A DNA stretch of 64,000 nucleotides from contig NZ_JBIFFV010000002.1 in the NCBI RefSeq assembly GCF_043557345.1, positions 372,001 to 436,000 on the forward strand, written 5' to 3'. Source of the DNA: Sulfitobacter sp043557345. Lineage in GTDB: Bacteria > Pseudomonadota > Alphaproteobacteria > Rhodobacterales > Rhodobacteraceae. Below, in pieces: positions 1 through 9,463 of the stretch. A program made the translations under genes and the position numbers. Position 1 is the first letter of the stretch, and each line of letters opens with the position of its first letter. Under the pieces are notes generated by a model. That model searched no databases, was not told where the DNA came from, and saw only the letters and a program-made list of their open reading frames with translations.

Positions 1-615
1 ATCGCTTGGACCATCGGGCCGATTCTCATTCTCGTGCTGATCGGTGCCTATTCGCTGCCGATCCTGTTCCGCCAGCAGGAAATCCCCGAAGCGGACATCA
101 CGATCAAGGCGATCGGCAACCAGTGGTACTGGACCTATGAATATGTCGACGAAGAGATCGCTTTTGACAGCTACATGATCGGCGCCCCGGCGACGCTGGG
201 CGACGGCGATGAGGACGTGACCCCCTTCGTGCTGAATGACGCGATGGTCGCCAAGCTCGAAGAAGAAGGCTACAGCCGCGACGACTTCCTGCTGGCCACC
301 GACACATCCGTCGTGATCCCCGTGGGCAAGACCATCGTCGTGCAGGTCACCGCCAGCGACGTGATCCATTCTTGGACCATCCCCGCCTTCGGCGTGAAAC
401 AGGATGGCGTGCCGGGCCGTCTGGCCGAACTGTGGTTCACTGCCGAGCAAGAGGGCGTCTACTTCGGCCAATGTTCCGAGCTTTGCGGTCAGGCCCATGC
501 CTATATGCCGATCACCGTCAAAGTCGTCTCGGAAGAGGCTTATGCGGAATGGCTTGGCAACGCCAAGGCGGAATATGCTGGCATCGAACAGCCGCTGACC
601 GTCGCCTCTAAGTAA
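1..615 (+). CDS. ctaC: cytochrome c oxidase subunit II, 5'-truncated by window edge
   Basis: This is subunit II of the aa3-type terminal oxidase, which takes electrons from cytochrome c at its CuA centre on the periplasmic side. The reading frame is open from base 1, so the start codon, signal peptide and first membrane segment lie outside the window; 204 codons remain. Visible parts are the end of a membrane helix (residues ~5-20), the conserved aromatic stretch NQWYWTYEY, and the CuA site CSELCGQAHAYM near the C-terminus with its partner histidine in DVIHSW. It opens the oxidase assembly cluster ctaB, a small protein, ctaG and ctaE. The identification is secure; only the N-terminus is missing. 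Confidence 0.97.
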   Translation: MAWTIGPILILVLIGAYSLPILFRQQEIPEADITIKAIGNQWYWTYEYVDEEIAFDSYMIGAPATLGDGDEDVTPFVLNDAMVAKLEEEGYSRDDFLLATDTSVVIPVGKTIVVQVTASDVIHSWTIPAFGVKQDGVPGRLAELWFTAEQEGVYFGQCSELCGQAHAYMPITVKVVSEEAYAEWLGNAKAEYAGIEQPLTVASK

Positions 616-683
616 GCAAGTGCCACGGGGCAGGGCGCAGGCCCGTGCCCCGTGTTTCCCCTTGGAAGGTTCGAAGGTTCGGG

Positions 684-1619
684 ATGACTGACATCACCAA
701 TACGCCGACACGTGAATACGACGCGCAGCTGGGGGATTACTTCGCCCTGCTGAAGCCGCGCGTCATGTCGCTGGTCGTTTTTACGGCCTTCGTGGGTCTG
801 TTGGCCGCGCCGGTTTCGGTCAACCCCGTCATCGGCTTTTGCGCGATCTTGTTCATCGCCATCGGCGGCGGGGCCTCGGGCGCGCTGAATATGTGGTGGG
901 ACGCCGATATCGATGCGGTGATGCGCCGCACGCGCGGGCGCCCGATCCCCTCGGGCCGGGTCCAACCCGGTGAGGCGCTGACGCTTGGCGTGGCGCTCTC
1001 GGGTCTGTCGGTGATGATGCTGGCGCTGGCGACCAACCTGCTGGCGGGGGGGATGCTGCTTTTCACCATCCTTTTCTACGCCGTTTTCTATACCATGTGG
1101 CTCAAGCGTCTGACACCGCAGAACATTGTCATCGGCGGTGCTGCGGGGGCCTTCCCGCCGGTGATCGGCTGGGTCGCCGCCACGGGCAGCTTCTCAGTCG
1201 AGGCCTGGCTGATGTTCGCGCTGATCTTCATGTGGACGCCGCCGCATTTCTGGGCGCTGGCGCTCTTCATGCGCTCGGATTACGACGACGCGAAGGTGCC
1301 GATGCTGACCGTGACCCATGGCCGCCCGGCCACGCGGCTGCATATCTTCGTCTACACCGTCCTTCTGGCCGCTCTGGCCATCGGCACGGCTTTCACGGCC
1401 ATCGGCGGCATCTTCTATTTCGCCGTGGCGCTGGTGCTGAACGCGGCTTTCCTCTTGGGGGCCTACCGCATCTGGAAACGGGATGAGGTCATGGCCGAGG
1501 GTGACGATTATGCCGAAGAGCGCAAATTCTTCCGCCTGTCGCTGGCCTATCTCTTTTTGCACTTCGGGGCGATCCTGGGCGAAGCGGCCCTGCGCACCTT
1601 TGGCTTGGGGGGCTGGTAA
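684..1619 (+). CDS. ctaB: protoheme IX farnesyltransferase (heme O synthase)
   Basis: The enzyme adds a farnesyl group to heme b to make heme O, the first step towards heme A for the aa3 oxidase. The 311-residue polytopic membrane protein carries the UbiA-family aspartate-rich motif NMWWDADIDAVMRRTRGRP (residues ~71-89). I chose ATG 684 (MTDITNTPTRE...), which begins just before the family's usual DYFALLKPRVM segment; a GTG at 645 would add 13 poorly conserved residues. Its stop codon overlaps the next ATG (TAATG), so translation is probably coupled to the small gene that follows. It lies 68 bases after ctaC in the same operon. Confidence 0.95.
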   Translation: MTDITNTPTREYDAQLGDYFALLKPRVMSLVVFTAFVGLLAAPVSVNPVIGFCAILFIAIGGGASGALNMWWDADIDAVMRRTRGRPIPSGRVQPGEALTLGVALSGLSVMMLALATNLLAGGMLLFTILFYAVFYTMWLKRLTPQNIVIGGAAGAFPPVIGWVAATGSFSVEAWLMFALIFMWTPPHFWALALFMRSDYDDAKVPMLTVTHGRPATRLHIFVYTVLLAALAIGTAFTAIGGIFYFAVALVLNAAFLLGAYRIWKRDEVMAEGDDYAEERKFFRLSLAYLFLHFGAILGEAALRTFGLGGW

Positions 1620-1786
1620 TGGGCATCCGACCCGAGCATGAACTGCACGACCGCCGCCGGGGCCGCAACATCGGCGTGGGCCTGATGCTGGGCGCCTTCG
1701 TGGTGCTGATCATGGCGCTGACCTATGTCAAGATCACCCAGACCGATTTCGAACTCCCCCCGGAGCAACGCGAGGTGACACAGTAA
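1619..1786 (+). CDS. small single-pass membrane protein of the oxidase cluster
   Basis: A 55-residue ORF fits exactly between ctaB and ctaG with TAATG overlaps at both ends, which strongly supports translation. It has a basic N-terminus (HDRRRGRN), one hydrophobic helix at residues ~19-37, and a short polar tail ending REVTQ. Similar tiny proteins occur at this position in other Rhodobacterales and are usually annotated as cytochrome c oxidase assembly proteins (CoxF-like). Its exact role is unknown. From context I infer that it helps CtaG or subunit assembly at the inner membrane. Confidence 0.8.
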   Translation: MGIRPEHELHDRRRGRNIGVGLMLGAFVVLIMALTYVKITQTDFELPPEQREVTQ

Positions 1787-2361
1787 TGGCGCTTTCCGGT
1801 CCTCAGAAAACAGTGATGCAAACCGTCGGCGTGGTGGTGCTCATGGGCGGCCTCGCCTGGGCGTCGGTGCCGTTTTACGACTGGTTCTGCCGCGTCACCG
1901 GCTTTGGCGGCACGCCGGGCCAAGTCTCTGCCGCCAGTGCCGATGTGCTGGATAAGACGGTCAAGGTGCGGTTCGACGGCTCGTTGAATGACGGCATGCC
2001 GTGGGAGTTCAAACCCGTGGTGCGCGAAATGGAAGTCCGCATCGGCGAGACCGGCTTGGCGTTCTATGAGGCGTACAACCCGACCGACCGACCCGTGGCG
2101 GGGCAGGCGAGCTATAACGTCACCCCCTATACCGCCGGCGCCTTCTTCGAGAAGATCGACTGCTTTTGCTTTACCGAACAGGTGCTGGCCCCGGGCGAGC
2201 GCGTGCAGATGCCGGTGAGCTTCTTCGTTGACCCGGAAATGGTCGAAGACCGTGATGGGAAGTTTGTACATACCATCACTCTGTCCTATACATTCTACGA
2301 AATTGACCTGCCCGAGGGCTATGCCGCCCTTGATCAGGACAGCGCCACAACAACCAATTAA
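1786..2361 (+). CDS. ctaG: cytochrome c oxidase copper-delivery protein CtaG (Cox11)
   Basis: Cox11-family proteins insert copper into the CuB site of subunit I. The 191-residue protein has one N-terminal membrane helix (residues ~11-28) followed by a periplasmic immunoglobulin-like domain. The hallmark copper-binding motif is present as KIDCFCFTEQ, together with the conserved 'MPVSFFVDPE' strand. The start codon overlaps the stop of the small gene upstream. The position between ctaB and ctaE is the usual one in alphaproteobacteria, so the assignment is firm. Confidence 0.96.
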   Translation: MALSGPQKTVMQTVGVVVLMGGLAWASVPFYDWFCRVTGFGGTPGQVSAASADVLDKTVKVRFDGSLNDGMPWEFKPVVREMEVRIGETGLAFYEAYNPTDRPVAGQASYNVTPYTAGAFFEKIDCFCFTEQVLAPGERVQMPVSFFVDPEMVEDRDGKFVHTITLSYTFYEIDLPEGYAALDQDSATTTN

Positions 2362-2396
2362 CGACCTGATTGAACAAAGGTGAGGGACCCGCAACC

Positions 2397-3203
2397 ATGG
2401 CCCATGCAAAAAACCACGACTACCATATTCTCCCCCCCTCGACCTGGCCGCTGCTGGGGTCGGTAGGCGGATTTGTCATGCTGGCGGGCGCTGTCCTGTG
2501 GATGCACGGGATGACGCCCTTCGTCTTCTTGGGCGGTCTGGTCGCCACCCTCTACGTCATGTTCGGATGGTGGGCCGAAGTGGTCTCCGAAAGCGAAGTG
2601 GGCGATCACACCGGCGTGGTGCGGATCGGCCTGCGCTATGGTTTCATCCTCTTCATCATGTCCGAAGTGATGTTCTTCGTCGCGTGGTTCTGGTCCTTCT
2701 TCAAACAGGCCCTTTACCCGATGTATGAATATGTCGGCACGCAATACGTCCAGCCCGAGATTCACGCGGTCGACGCCTTTCACCTGCCGCTGATCAACAC
2801 GCTGGTCCTGCTGCTGTCGGGCTGTGCCGTGACATGGGCGCACCACGCGCTGGTGCATGAGAACAACCGCAAAGACCTGATCTCGGGCCTGACCATCGCG
2901 GTGATCCTCGGCGTGCTCTTCACCGGGCTGCAGGCTTACGAATACTACGAACTGCTGGTCCACGACGATTGGACATTCGGCGGCGACATGTATTTCTCCA
3001 GCTTCTTCATGGCGACCGGCTTCCACGGTTTCCACGTGATCATCGGCACGATCTTCCTCTTCGTCTGCCTGCTGCGCGCCATGCGCGGCCACTTCACCCC
3101 CGAACGCCATGTCGGCTTCGAGGCGGCGGCGTGGTACTGGCACTTCGTCGACGTGGTCTGGCTGTTCCTCTTCTTCGCCGTCTACATGTGGGGCCAGCCC
3201 TAA
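2397..3203 (+). CDS. ctaE: cytochrome c oxidase subunit III
   Basis: This is subunit III of the aa3 oxidase, a seven-helix membrane protein that stabilises the catalytic core. The 268-residue length is normal for the family. The N-terminus (HDYHILPPSTWPLLGS) and the C-terminal AAWYWHFVDVVWLFLF helix are typical. I chose ATG 2397 rather than a TTG at 2370 because a purine-rich ribosome-binding stretch (AAAGGTGAGGG, about 2377-2387) sits just upstream. A strong hairpin follows the gene, so the ctaC-ctaE transcript may end partly there. Confidence 0.97.
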   Translation: MAHAKNHDYHILPPSTWPLLGSVGGFVMLAGAVLWMHGMTPFVFLGGLVATLYVMFGWWAEVVSESEVGDHTGVVRIGLRYGFILFIMSEVMFFVAWFWSFFKQALYPMYEYVGTQYVQPEIHAVDAFHLPLINTLVLLLSGCAVTWAHHALVHENNRKDLISGLTIAVILGVLFTGLQAYEYYELLVHDDWTFGGDMYFSSFFMATGFHGFHVIIGTIFLFVCLLRAMRGHFTPERHVGFEAAAWYWHFVDVVWLFLFFAVYMWGQP

Positions 3204-3246
3204 ACATAGGGCGGGGTTGCATCCGCGCCCCACACCCGTAAAACCC

Positions 3247-3274
3247 AAACGCGCGAAGCCCTCTTCGCGCGTTT
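3247..3274 (+). terminator. rho-independent terminator after ctaE
   Basis: A perfect 12-bp stem (AAACGCGCGAAG / CTTCGCGCGTTT) with loop CCCT is followed by a T-rich stretch (TTTGTCGTTT). It lies 43 bases after the ctaE stop and 25 bases before the SURF1 gene, so it may terminate or attenuate the oxidase transcript. Confidence 0.75.
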
Positions 3275-3298
3275 GTCGTTTCAGCCAGAGAGATTCGA

Positions 3299-3985
3299 AT
3301 GCGGCGCAGCCTGTTCTTCATCATCGTCGGCCTTGGCGGGGCCGCCATCCTTGTCGCGCTTGGGGTCTGGCAGGTGCAGCGGCTGGCGTGGAAAGAAGCG
3401 ATCATCGCCGATATCAACAACCGCATCGCCGCCGCGCCCGTCGCCTTGCCCGCCGATCCTGACCCCGAAGCCGACGCCTATCTGCCCGTCACGGTCAGCG
3501 GAGAGATCGGGGAGGACGCGCTGCATGTGCTGGTCAGCCAAAAGCAGAAAGGCGCAGGCTACCGCGTCATCGCGCCCATGGCACTGGAGAGCGGGCGGCG
3601 CGTGCTCATCGACCTCGGCTTTACCGCCACGTCGAACAAAGACGCTATCGCCCCCGCAGGCGCCACCACCCTGACCGGCAACCTGCAATGGCCCCAGGAG
3701 GTCGACAGTTTCACCCCCGCGGCCGACATGGATCGCAACATCTGGTTCGCCCGCGATGTTGAACTCATGGCCGAAACCCTCGACACCGAACCGCTCTTGA
3801 TCGTGATGCGCGAAGGCACCGGGCCGGACCCAAAGATCACCCCGCTGCCCGTGGACACCGCCCGCATCCCCAACGATCACTTGCAATATGCGATCACCTG
3901 GTTTTCCCTCGCCGCCATCTGGCTGGCGATGACCGTCCTTTTCCTGCGCCGCCGCCGCGCCCCTGCAACGCCGAAAGTCGACTGA
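3299..3985 (+). CDS. SURF1-family cytochrome oxidase biogenesis protein
   Basis: SURF1 (Shy1) proteins help insert heme a into subunit I. The 228-residue protein shows the family plan: an N-terminal membrane helix (residues ~4-22) running into 'LGVWQVQRLAWKE', a soluble intermembrane domain, and a second membrane helix near the C-terminus (about 200-218, WFSLAAIWLAMTVLFL) ending in basic residues. It follows ctaE directly, as in related genomes. It could be translated from a read-through transcript or from its own promoter after the terminator. Confidence 0.93.
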   Translation: MRRSLFFIIVGLGGAAILVALGVWQVQRLAWKEAIIADINNRIAAAPVALPADPDPEADAYLPVTVSGEIGEDALHVLVSQKQKGAGYRVIAPMALESGRRVLIDLGFTATSNKDAIAPAGATTLTGNLQWPQEVDSFTPAADMDRNIWFARDVELMAETLDTEPLLIVMREGTGPDPKITPLPVDTARIPNDHLQYAITWFSLAAIWLAMTVLFLRRRRAPATPKVD

Positions 3986-3989
3986 CACT

Positions 3990-5378
3990 ATGCGCTATAT
4001 CTCTACCCGTGGCTCCGCCCCCGTTCTGTCCTTCGAAGAGGCGATGCTGACCGGCCTCGCCCGTGACGGCGGCCTCTACGTCCCCGAAACGATCCCCGCG
4101 CTGAGCGCGGAACAGATCGCGGCCATGCAGGGCCAAAGCTACGAAGAGGTGGCCTTTACCGTCATGCGCCCCTTCATCGGTGACACTTTTACAGATGAAG
4201 AATTCCGCGCCATCATCGCCCGCGCCTATGAGGGTTTCGGACACACAGCTCGCGCGCCGATGGTGCAACTCGCGCCGAACCACTTCCTGCTGGAACTCTT
4301 CCACGGCCCGACTCTGGCGTTCAAAGACTTCGCCATGCAGTTGATCGGCCAGATGTTTCAGGCCGCTCTGGGTCGCAAGGGCGAGCGGGTGACCATCGTG
4401 GGCGCCACCTCGGGTGACACCGGCTCCGCCGCGATCGAAGCCTTCAAGGGGCTCGACAATGTCGATGTCTTCATCCTCTACCCCCATGGCCGGGTGTCGG
4501 ATGTGCAGCGCCGCCAGATGACCACGCCCGCGGAATCCAATGTGCACGCGCTGGCCATCGACGGTGATTTCGACGATTGCCAAGCGCGCCTCAAGGACAT
4601 GTTCAACGATTTCGACTTCCGCGATTCAGTGCGGCTGGCGGGCGTGAACTCGATCAACTGGGGCCGGGTGCTGGCGCAGGTGGTCTATTACTTCACCGCC
4701 GCCACCAGCCTTGGCGCGCCCCTGCGGGAGATCAGCTTCACCGTGCCCACGGGCAATTTCGGCGACATCTTCGCGGGCTATATCGCCAAGCGCATGGGCC
4801 TGCCCATCGCCGATCTCGTCGTCGCCACCAACCAGAACGACATCCTGCACCGCTGCCTCTCGGGCCAAGGCTATCACAAAGGGGGCGTGACCCCCTCGAT
4901 CAGCCCCTCGATGGACATTCAAGTCTCCTCGAACTTCGAGCGTGCCCTCTTTGACGCCTATGATCGTGACGCCGGTGCCGTGGCGCAGCTGATGGACGAG
5001 CTGGGTCGAGGCGGGTTCGACGTCTCCCAAGGGGCGATGCAAGCGCTGCAAGACGTCTACCGCTCGGGCCGCGTCTCCGAAGAGGAAACCACTGCCACCA
5101 TCGCCGACCGCCGTCGCACCACGGGCGAGTTGCTCTGCCCGCATTCCGCCGTTGGCGTGAAAGTCGCGGATGATCTGCGCGATCCGGCCACGCCGATGGT
5201 CACGCTGGCCACCGCCCATCCGGCAAAATTCCCCGACGCGGTCGAAGCCGCAACCGGCATCCGCCCCGCCTTGCCGCCCCGCATGGCGGACCTTTTCGAC
5301 CGGGAAGAACGTTTCACCCGGCTGCCCAACGACCTCGACGCGCTCAAAGCGCATATCAAAGGAAACCTCTCCGCGTGA
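3990..5378 (+). CDS. thrC: threonine synthase
   Basis: The PLP enzyme converts O-phosphohomoserine to threonine. The 462-residue protein is the long bacterial/fungal type and begins MRYISTRG. The PLP lysine lies in LAFKDFAMQ and the phosphate-binding loop in GATSGDTGSAAIEAF. It starts 4 bases after the SURF1 stop, and its TGA overlaps the GTG start of the M16 peptidase, so the genes are probably co-transcribed. This non-oxidase gene in the oxidase neighbourhood is a conserved arrangement in Rhodobacterales. Confidence 0.97.
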   Translation: MRYISTRGSAPVLSFEEAMLTGLARDGGLYVPETIPALSAEQIAAMQGQSYEEVAFTVMRPFIGDTFTDEEFRAIIARAYEGFGHTARAPMVQLAPNHFLLELFHGPTLAFKDFAMQLIGQMFQAALGRKGERVTIVGATSGDTGSAAIEAFKGLDNVDVFILYPHGRVSDVQRRQMTTPAESNVHALAIDGDFDDCQARLKDMFNDFDFRDSVRLAGVNSINWGRVLAQVVYYFTAATSLGAPLREISFTVPTGNFGDIFAGYIAKRMGLPIADLVVATNQNDILHRCLSGQGYHKGGVTPSISPSMDIQVSSNFERALFDAYDRDAGAVAQLMDELGRGGFDVSQGAMQALQDVYRSGRVSEEETTATIADRRRTTGELLCPHSAVGVKVADDLRDPATPMVTLATAHPAKFPDAVEAATGIRPALPPRMADLFDREERFTRLPNDLDALKAHIKGNLSA

Positions 5379-6637
5379 GCCTTCAACAGACCACATTGCC
5401 CAACGGCTTTCGCATCGTTACCGAACATATGGAGGGGCTTGCCTCCTCTGCCATCGGCGTCTGGGTCAACGCAGGCGCGCGGCATGAGACGCCGCAGCAA
5501 AATGGCATCGCGCATTTCCTCGAACATATGGCGTTCAAAGGCACCGCGACCCGTTCTTCGCTGCAAATCGCCGAGGCGATTGAGGATGTGGGCGGCTATA
5601 TCAACGCCTATACCTCGCGCGAAGTGACGGCCTATTACGCGCGCGTGCTGGAAAACGACGTGGCGCTCGGCCTCGATGTGATCGCCGATATCCTGCGCAA
5701 CCCGGTGCTGGACCCTTCGGAGGTTGAAGTCGAACGCGGCGTGATCCTGCAAGAGATCGGCCAAGCGCTCGACACGCCCGACGATGTGATTTTCGACTGG
5801 CTGCAAGAGCAGGCCTACCCGGATCAGCCCATCGGCCGCACGATCCTTGGGCCCGCCGAGCGGGTCTCGGCCTTCTCGCGCGACGATCTGCAGCTCTTCA
5901 TCGCCGATCACTACGGGCCGGAACAGATGATCCTTTCGGCGGCCGGTGCGGTAGACCACGACAAAATCGTCAAACTTGCCGAAAGCCTCTTTGGCGATAT
6001 GCCCGCCAAGACGCTCTACCAGATCGACAGCGCCCGTTTCGGCGGCGGTGAATATCGACAGGTCAAACAGCTGGAACAGGCCCATTTCGCGCTTGGCTTT
6101 GAGAGCCCGGGGTATCGCTCCGACGACATCTACATCGCCCAAATCTATGCCTCGGCCTTGGGCGGCGGGATGTCCTCGCGCCTGTTCCAAGAGATTCGTG
6201 AGAATCGCGGCCTTTGCTACACGATCTTCGCCCAAGCCGGTGCCTATGCCGACACGGGGATGACCACGATCTACGCCGGCGCCAGCGCCGAGCAATTGCC
6301 CGAACTGGCCAATATCACCATCGACGAGATGAAACGCGCGGCCTCAGACATGTCGCCTGCCGAAGTCGCCCGCGCCCGTGCGCAGATGAAGGCCGGGCTG
6401 CTCATGGGGCTGGAAAGCCCCTCGAACCGTGCCGAACGTCTGGCCCGGCTGATCCAGATCTGGGACCGCGTGCCGCCGCTCGAAGAAACCGTGGCCCAGA
6501 TCGACGCCGTGACCACCGGCGACGTGCGCGATTTCGCCGAGCGCATGGCAACGCAGGCGCCGGCGGCGCTCGCGCTCTACGGCCCGGTCGAGGCCGCGCC
6601 GACGCTGGGCGACCTCCACAACAGACGCGCCGCGTGA
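5375..6637 (+). CDS. M16-family zinc metallopeptidase (processing-peptidase-like)
   Basis: This 420-residue protein belongs to the pitrilysin/mitochondrial processing peptidase family. The inverted zinc motif HFLEH is at residues 47-51, and the distal glutamate ligand is in VILQEIGQ (E127). The middle glycine-rich segment (GGGMSSRLFQEIRENRGLCY) is a typical C-domain signature. A GTG start overlaps the thrC stop (GTGA), which I prefer since the N-terminus matches the family (TTLPNGFRIVTE). The substrate cannot be read from sequence. The next gene overlaps by one base. Confidence 0.93.
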   Translation: MSLQQTTLPNGFRIVTEHMEGLASSAIGVWVNAGARHETPQQNGIAHFLEHMAFKGTATRSSLQIAEAIEDVGGYINAYTSREVTAYYARVLENDVALGLDVIADILRNPVLDPSEVEVERGVILQEIGQALDTPDDVIFDWLQEQAYPDQPIGRTILGPAERVSAFSRDDLQLFIADHYGPEQMILSAAGAVDHDKIVKLAESLFGDMPAKTLYQIDSARFGGGEYRQVKQLEQAHFALGFESPGYRSDDIYIAQIYASALGGGMSSRLFQEIRENRGLCYTIFAQAGAYADTGMTTIYAGASAEQLPELANITIDEMKRAASDMSPAEVARARAQMKAGLLMGLESPSNRAERLARLIQIWDRVPPLEETVAQIDAVTTGDVRDFAERMATQAPAALALYGPVEAAPTLGDLHNRRAA

Positions 6638-7218
6638 TGCTGGGGCGACGCAAACTGCGGATAGAGACGGAACGGCTGACCCTGCGTCCGCCGATCCATG
6701 CCGATTTTCGCGCCTGGGCCGCCCTGCGCCGCGCCAGCAACGACTACCTGCGCCCGTGGGAGCCGACATGGGCCGAGGATCACCTCACCCGCAAGGCTTT
6801 CACCAACCGCGTCTACTGGGCGCAGCGCTCGGTCTCCTCGGGCAACGCCATGCCGCTCTTCCTGATCCGGCGCAGCGATCAAAACCTCGTCGGCGCGATC
6901 ACCCTTGACAACATCCGCCGCGGTCCTGCCCAATCCGGCACTTTGGGCTATTGGACGGGCGAACCCTTCGCCCGCCAAGGCTACATGCGCGAGGCGATCG
7001 AAGCGACGGTGCATCAGGCCTTCACCCGGCTCGACCTGTCGCGCATCGAAGCAGCCTGCCTGCCGGAAAACCAAGCCTCCCGCGGCCTGCTCGAAAAGGC
7101 GGGCTTCAAATACGAGGGCGTCGCGCAGAGCTATCTGCAAATCGATGGCCGCTGGCGGACCCATGTGCTCTACGCCTCCCTGCGTAAAGATCGGCGCGGC
7201 CGCACGGACGTAGGCTAA
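6637..7218 (+). CDS. GNAT N-acetyltransferase (RimJ/RimL-like)
   Basis: The 193-residue protein resembles the ribosomal-protein N-terminal acetyltransferases RimJ/RimL: LRIETERLTLRPP at the start, the acetyl-CoA region around GYWTGEPFARQGYMREA, and NQASRGLLEKAGFKYEG near the end. Its ATG overlaps the stop of the M16 peptidase (TGATG), so the two are translationally coupled. The acceptor protein is not predictable. It appears to be the last gene of the co-directional run from ctaC. Confidence 0.9.
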   Translation: MLGRRKLRIETERLTLRPPIHADFRAWAALRRASNDYLRPWEPTWAEDHLTRKAFTNRVYWAQRSVSSGNAMPLFLIRRSDQNLVGAITLDNIRRGPAQSGTLGYWTGEPFARQGYMREAIEATVHQAFTRLDLSRIEAACLPENQASRGLLEKAGFKYEGVAQSYLQIDGRWRTHVLYASLRKDRRGRTDVG

Positions 7219-7352
7219 GCCGCAGCCCGAAACCTTTCGCTGACAACACAAGCATCGCCGGGGCATTTCGCCCCGCCTCACGCCTCGCATTCTCCCAGCC
7301 GTTCGGGCGCTTTGCCCTTGCATCCGCGCGCCCCGCGCAGGATCAAAGGCCC

Positions 7353-8768
7353 ATGACATTGAACCCAGCCGACACCGCCTTCATCGACACCCTGCGCGCG
7401 CAATTGCCCGATGATGTGCTGCGCGACCCCGAGCAGCGCTACCTCGAAGAGCCGCGCGGCCGCTACGCAGGGCAGGGGGGCGTCTTGGCCCTGCCGCGTA
7501 GCACCGAAGAGGTCGCCACCCTGATCCGCGCCGCCCATGCCGCCCGCGTGCCGGTCGTGCCCTATGGCGGCGGCACAGGCCTTGTCGGCGGCCAGATCAG
7601 CAGCGATGGTCCAGCACCCCTGATCCTCTCCCTCGAACGCATGAGCCGCATCCGGGCTGTCCTGCGCGAAGAGAATGTATTGGTCGCCGAAGCGGGCACG
7701 ATCCTCGCCGATGTCCAAACCGCCGCCGAAGAGGCAAACCGGCTCTTCCCCCTGTCCCTCGCCGCCGAAGGGACCGCGCGCATCGGCGGCACGCTTTCGA
7801 CCAACGCAGGCGGCACCGGCGTGCTGCGCTACGGCAATGCGCGCGACCTCTGCCTTGGCCTCGAAGCCGTCCTGCCTGACGGCCAAATCTGGCACGGCCT
7901 CACCCGCCTACGCAAAAACAACACCGGCTACGATCTGCGCAACCTGCTGATCGGCGCGGAAGGCACGCTCGGCGTGATCACCGCCGCGGCCCTCAAACTC
8001 TACGCGCGCCCCGCCCGCAGCGGCACCGCGCTCATGGTGGTCGAGAGCCCGGCCGCGGCATTGGCGCTCCTCTCCCTTGCGCGCGACCACTTGGGCGAAA
8101 TGATCAGCGCTTTCGAATTGATGCACCGAAGAGGTTTCGATTTCCTTAACGAAACCCTGCCCAACATCCGCCAACCCTTCGCCGAAACCCCGCAATGGTG
8201 CGTCCTGATCGACATCGGCACTCCCGGAGAGATCGACACCGACGCCGCCCTGGAGACGCTCTTCGCCGCCGCCCTCGACGCGGGCCTCGTCTACGACGGC
8301 CTCATCGCGCAAAACGCCCAGCAGGCCCAAGACTTCTGGACGATCCGCGAAACCATCCCCGAGGCCAACCGCTTGGTCGGCTCGGTCTCCAGCCACGACA
8401 TCTCGGTGCCTCTCGGCGCGATCCCCGAATTCATCACCCGCGCCACCGATGCGCTCTCGGCTCTCAGCGACTTCCGCATCAACTGTTTCGGCCATGTCGG
8501 GGACGGTAACCTGCACTACAATGTCTTCCCCGCAAAGGGCAAAAGCCGCGCCGATTACGAAGGCCAACGCGACGCGGTGAAACGTCTGGTCCATGACCTC
8601 GTCCATGAGCTCGGCGGCTCGTTCAGCGCGGAACATGGCGTGGGCCGCATCAAGGTCGACGACCTCGAACGCTACGGCGACCCCGCCAAACTCACCGCCA
8701 TGCGCGCCATCAAAACGGCGCTCGACCCCCAAGGCATCATGAACCCCGGCGCCGTCCTAAGGGCCTAA
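7353..8768 (+). CDS. FAD-binding oxidoreductase, D-2-hydroxyacid dehydrogenase type
   Basis: This 471-residue flavoprotein has the vanillyl-alcohol-oxidase fold shared by glycolate oxidase GlcD, D-lactate dehydrogenases and D-2-hydroxyglutarate dehydrogenases. The FAD-binding segment VPYGGGTGLVGGQ is at residues ~70-82, and the C-terminal half carries HVGDGNLHYNVF and SAEHGVGRIK, which line the active site. The exact 2-hydroxyacid is uncertain. It converges with apt, sharing 4 bases at the 3' ends. Confidence 0.92.
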   Translation: MTLNPADTAFIDTLRAQLPDDVLRDPEQRYLEEPRGRYAGQGGVLALPRSTEEVATLIRAAHAARVPVVPYGGGTGLVGGQISSDGPAPLILSLERMSRIRAVLREENVLVAEAGTILADVQTAAEEANRLFPLSLAAEGTARIGGTLSTNAGGTGVLRYGNARDLCLGLEAVLPDGQIWHGLTRLRKNNTGYDLRNLLIGAEGTLGVITAAALKLYARPARSGTALMVVESPAAALALLSLARDHLGEMISAFELMHRRGFDFLNETLPNIRQPFAETPQWCVLIDIGTPGEIDTDAALETLFAAALDAGLVYDGLIAQNAQQAQDFWTIRETIPEANRLVGSVSSHDISVPLGAIPEFITRATDALSALSDFRINCFGHVGDGNLHYNVFPAKGKSRADYEGQRDAVKRLVHDLVHELGGSFSAEHGVGRIKVDDLERYGDPAKLTAMRAIKTALDPQGIMNPGAVLRA

Positions 8769-9295
8769 AGCCCGTCGAAAGCGCAGAGCGCATGCACCTC
8801 TTTGCCAAGCGCTTCCAAACGCTTGCGCCCGCCCAATTCAGGCAGATCGATGATAAAGGCGCAGGAGACGATCTCGCCGCCCAAACGTTCGATCAGCTTG
8901 ATCCCGGCCTCCGCCGTGCCGCCGGTGGCCAAAAGGTCGTCCACAATCAAAACCTTCTCACCCGGTTTGATCGCATCGTCATGCAGCTCGACGATGGCCT
9001 CGCCATATTCAAGCTTATAGTCCTGACTGATCACTGTGCCGGGAAGTTTGCCCTTCTTGCGGATCGGCACGAAACCCACGCTCAGCTGATGCGCAATCGC
9101 GCCGCCCAGAATAAAGCCGCGCGCCTCCAGCCCCACGACCTTATCAATCGCAATCCCCGCATAGGGGTGCAGCATCTGGTCGATCGCCATGCGAAACCCG
9201 CGCGGATCGGCAAAAAGCGTTGTCACGTCACGAAACATGATCCCCTCATGGGGGAAATCTACGATCGTGCGAATATAGTCCTGAACCTGTTTCAT
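8765..9295 (-). CDS. apt: adenine phosphoribosyltransferase
   Basis: The enzyme salvages adenine to AMP using PRPP. The 176-residue protein starts MKQVQDYIRTIVDFPHEG; a longer frame would add 30 unconserved residues. It contains the PRPP-binding loop VLIVDDLLATGG and the family segments GLEARGFILG and IRKKGKLPG. The nearby mtnP on the same strand releases adenine from methylthioadenosine, so the two neighbours form a short salvage route, although 168 bases separate them. Confidence 0.97.
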   Translation of the reverse strand: MKQVQDYIRTIVDFPHEGIMFRDVTTLFADPRGFRMAIDQMLHPYAGIAIDKVVGLEARGFILGGAIAHQLSVGFVPIRKKGKLPGTVISQDYKLEYGEAIVELHDDAIKPGEKVLIVDDLLATGGTAEAGIKLIERLGGEIVSCAFIIDLPELGGRKRLEALGKEVHALCAFDGL

Positions 9296-9463
9296 GCCGC
9301 CCTTCCGTGTGTTTGACCGGACCCGTCTTAGCGCAACGCGCCGCCCGGGCGAACCCCCCATCTGCGCGCGCCGCACAACATCCAAAAAGGGGCGCCAAAC
9401 CCCCTCCCTTCATCCTTTCTTAAATACCTTCCGCACTCCGCCAAGCAAAGCCGCCGCCTGCGG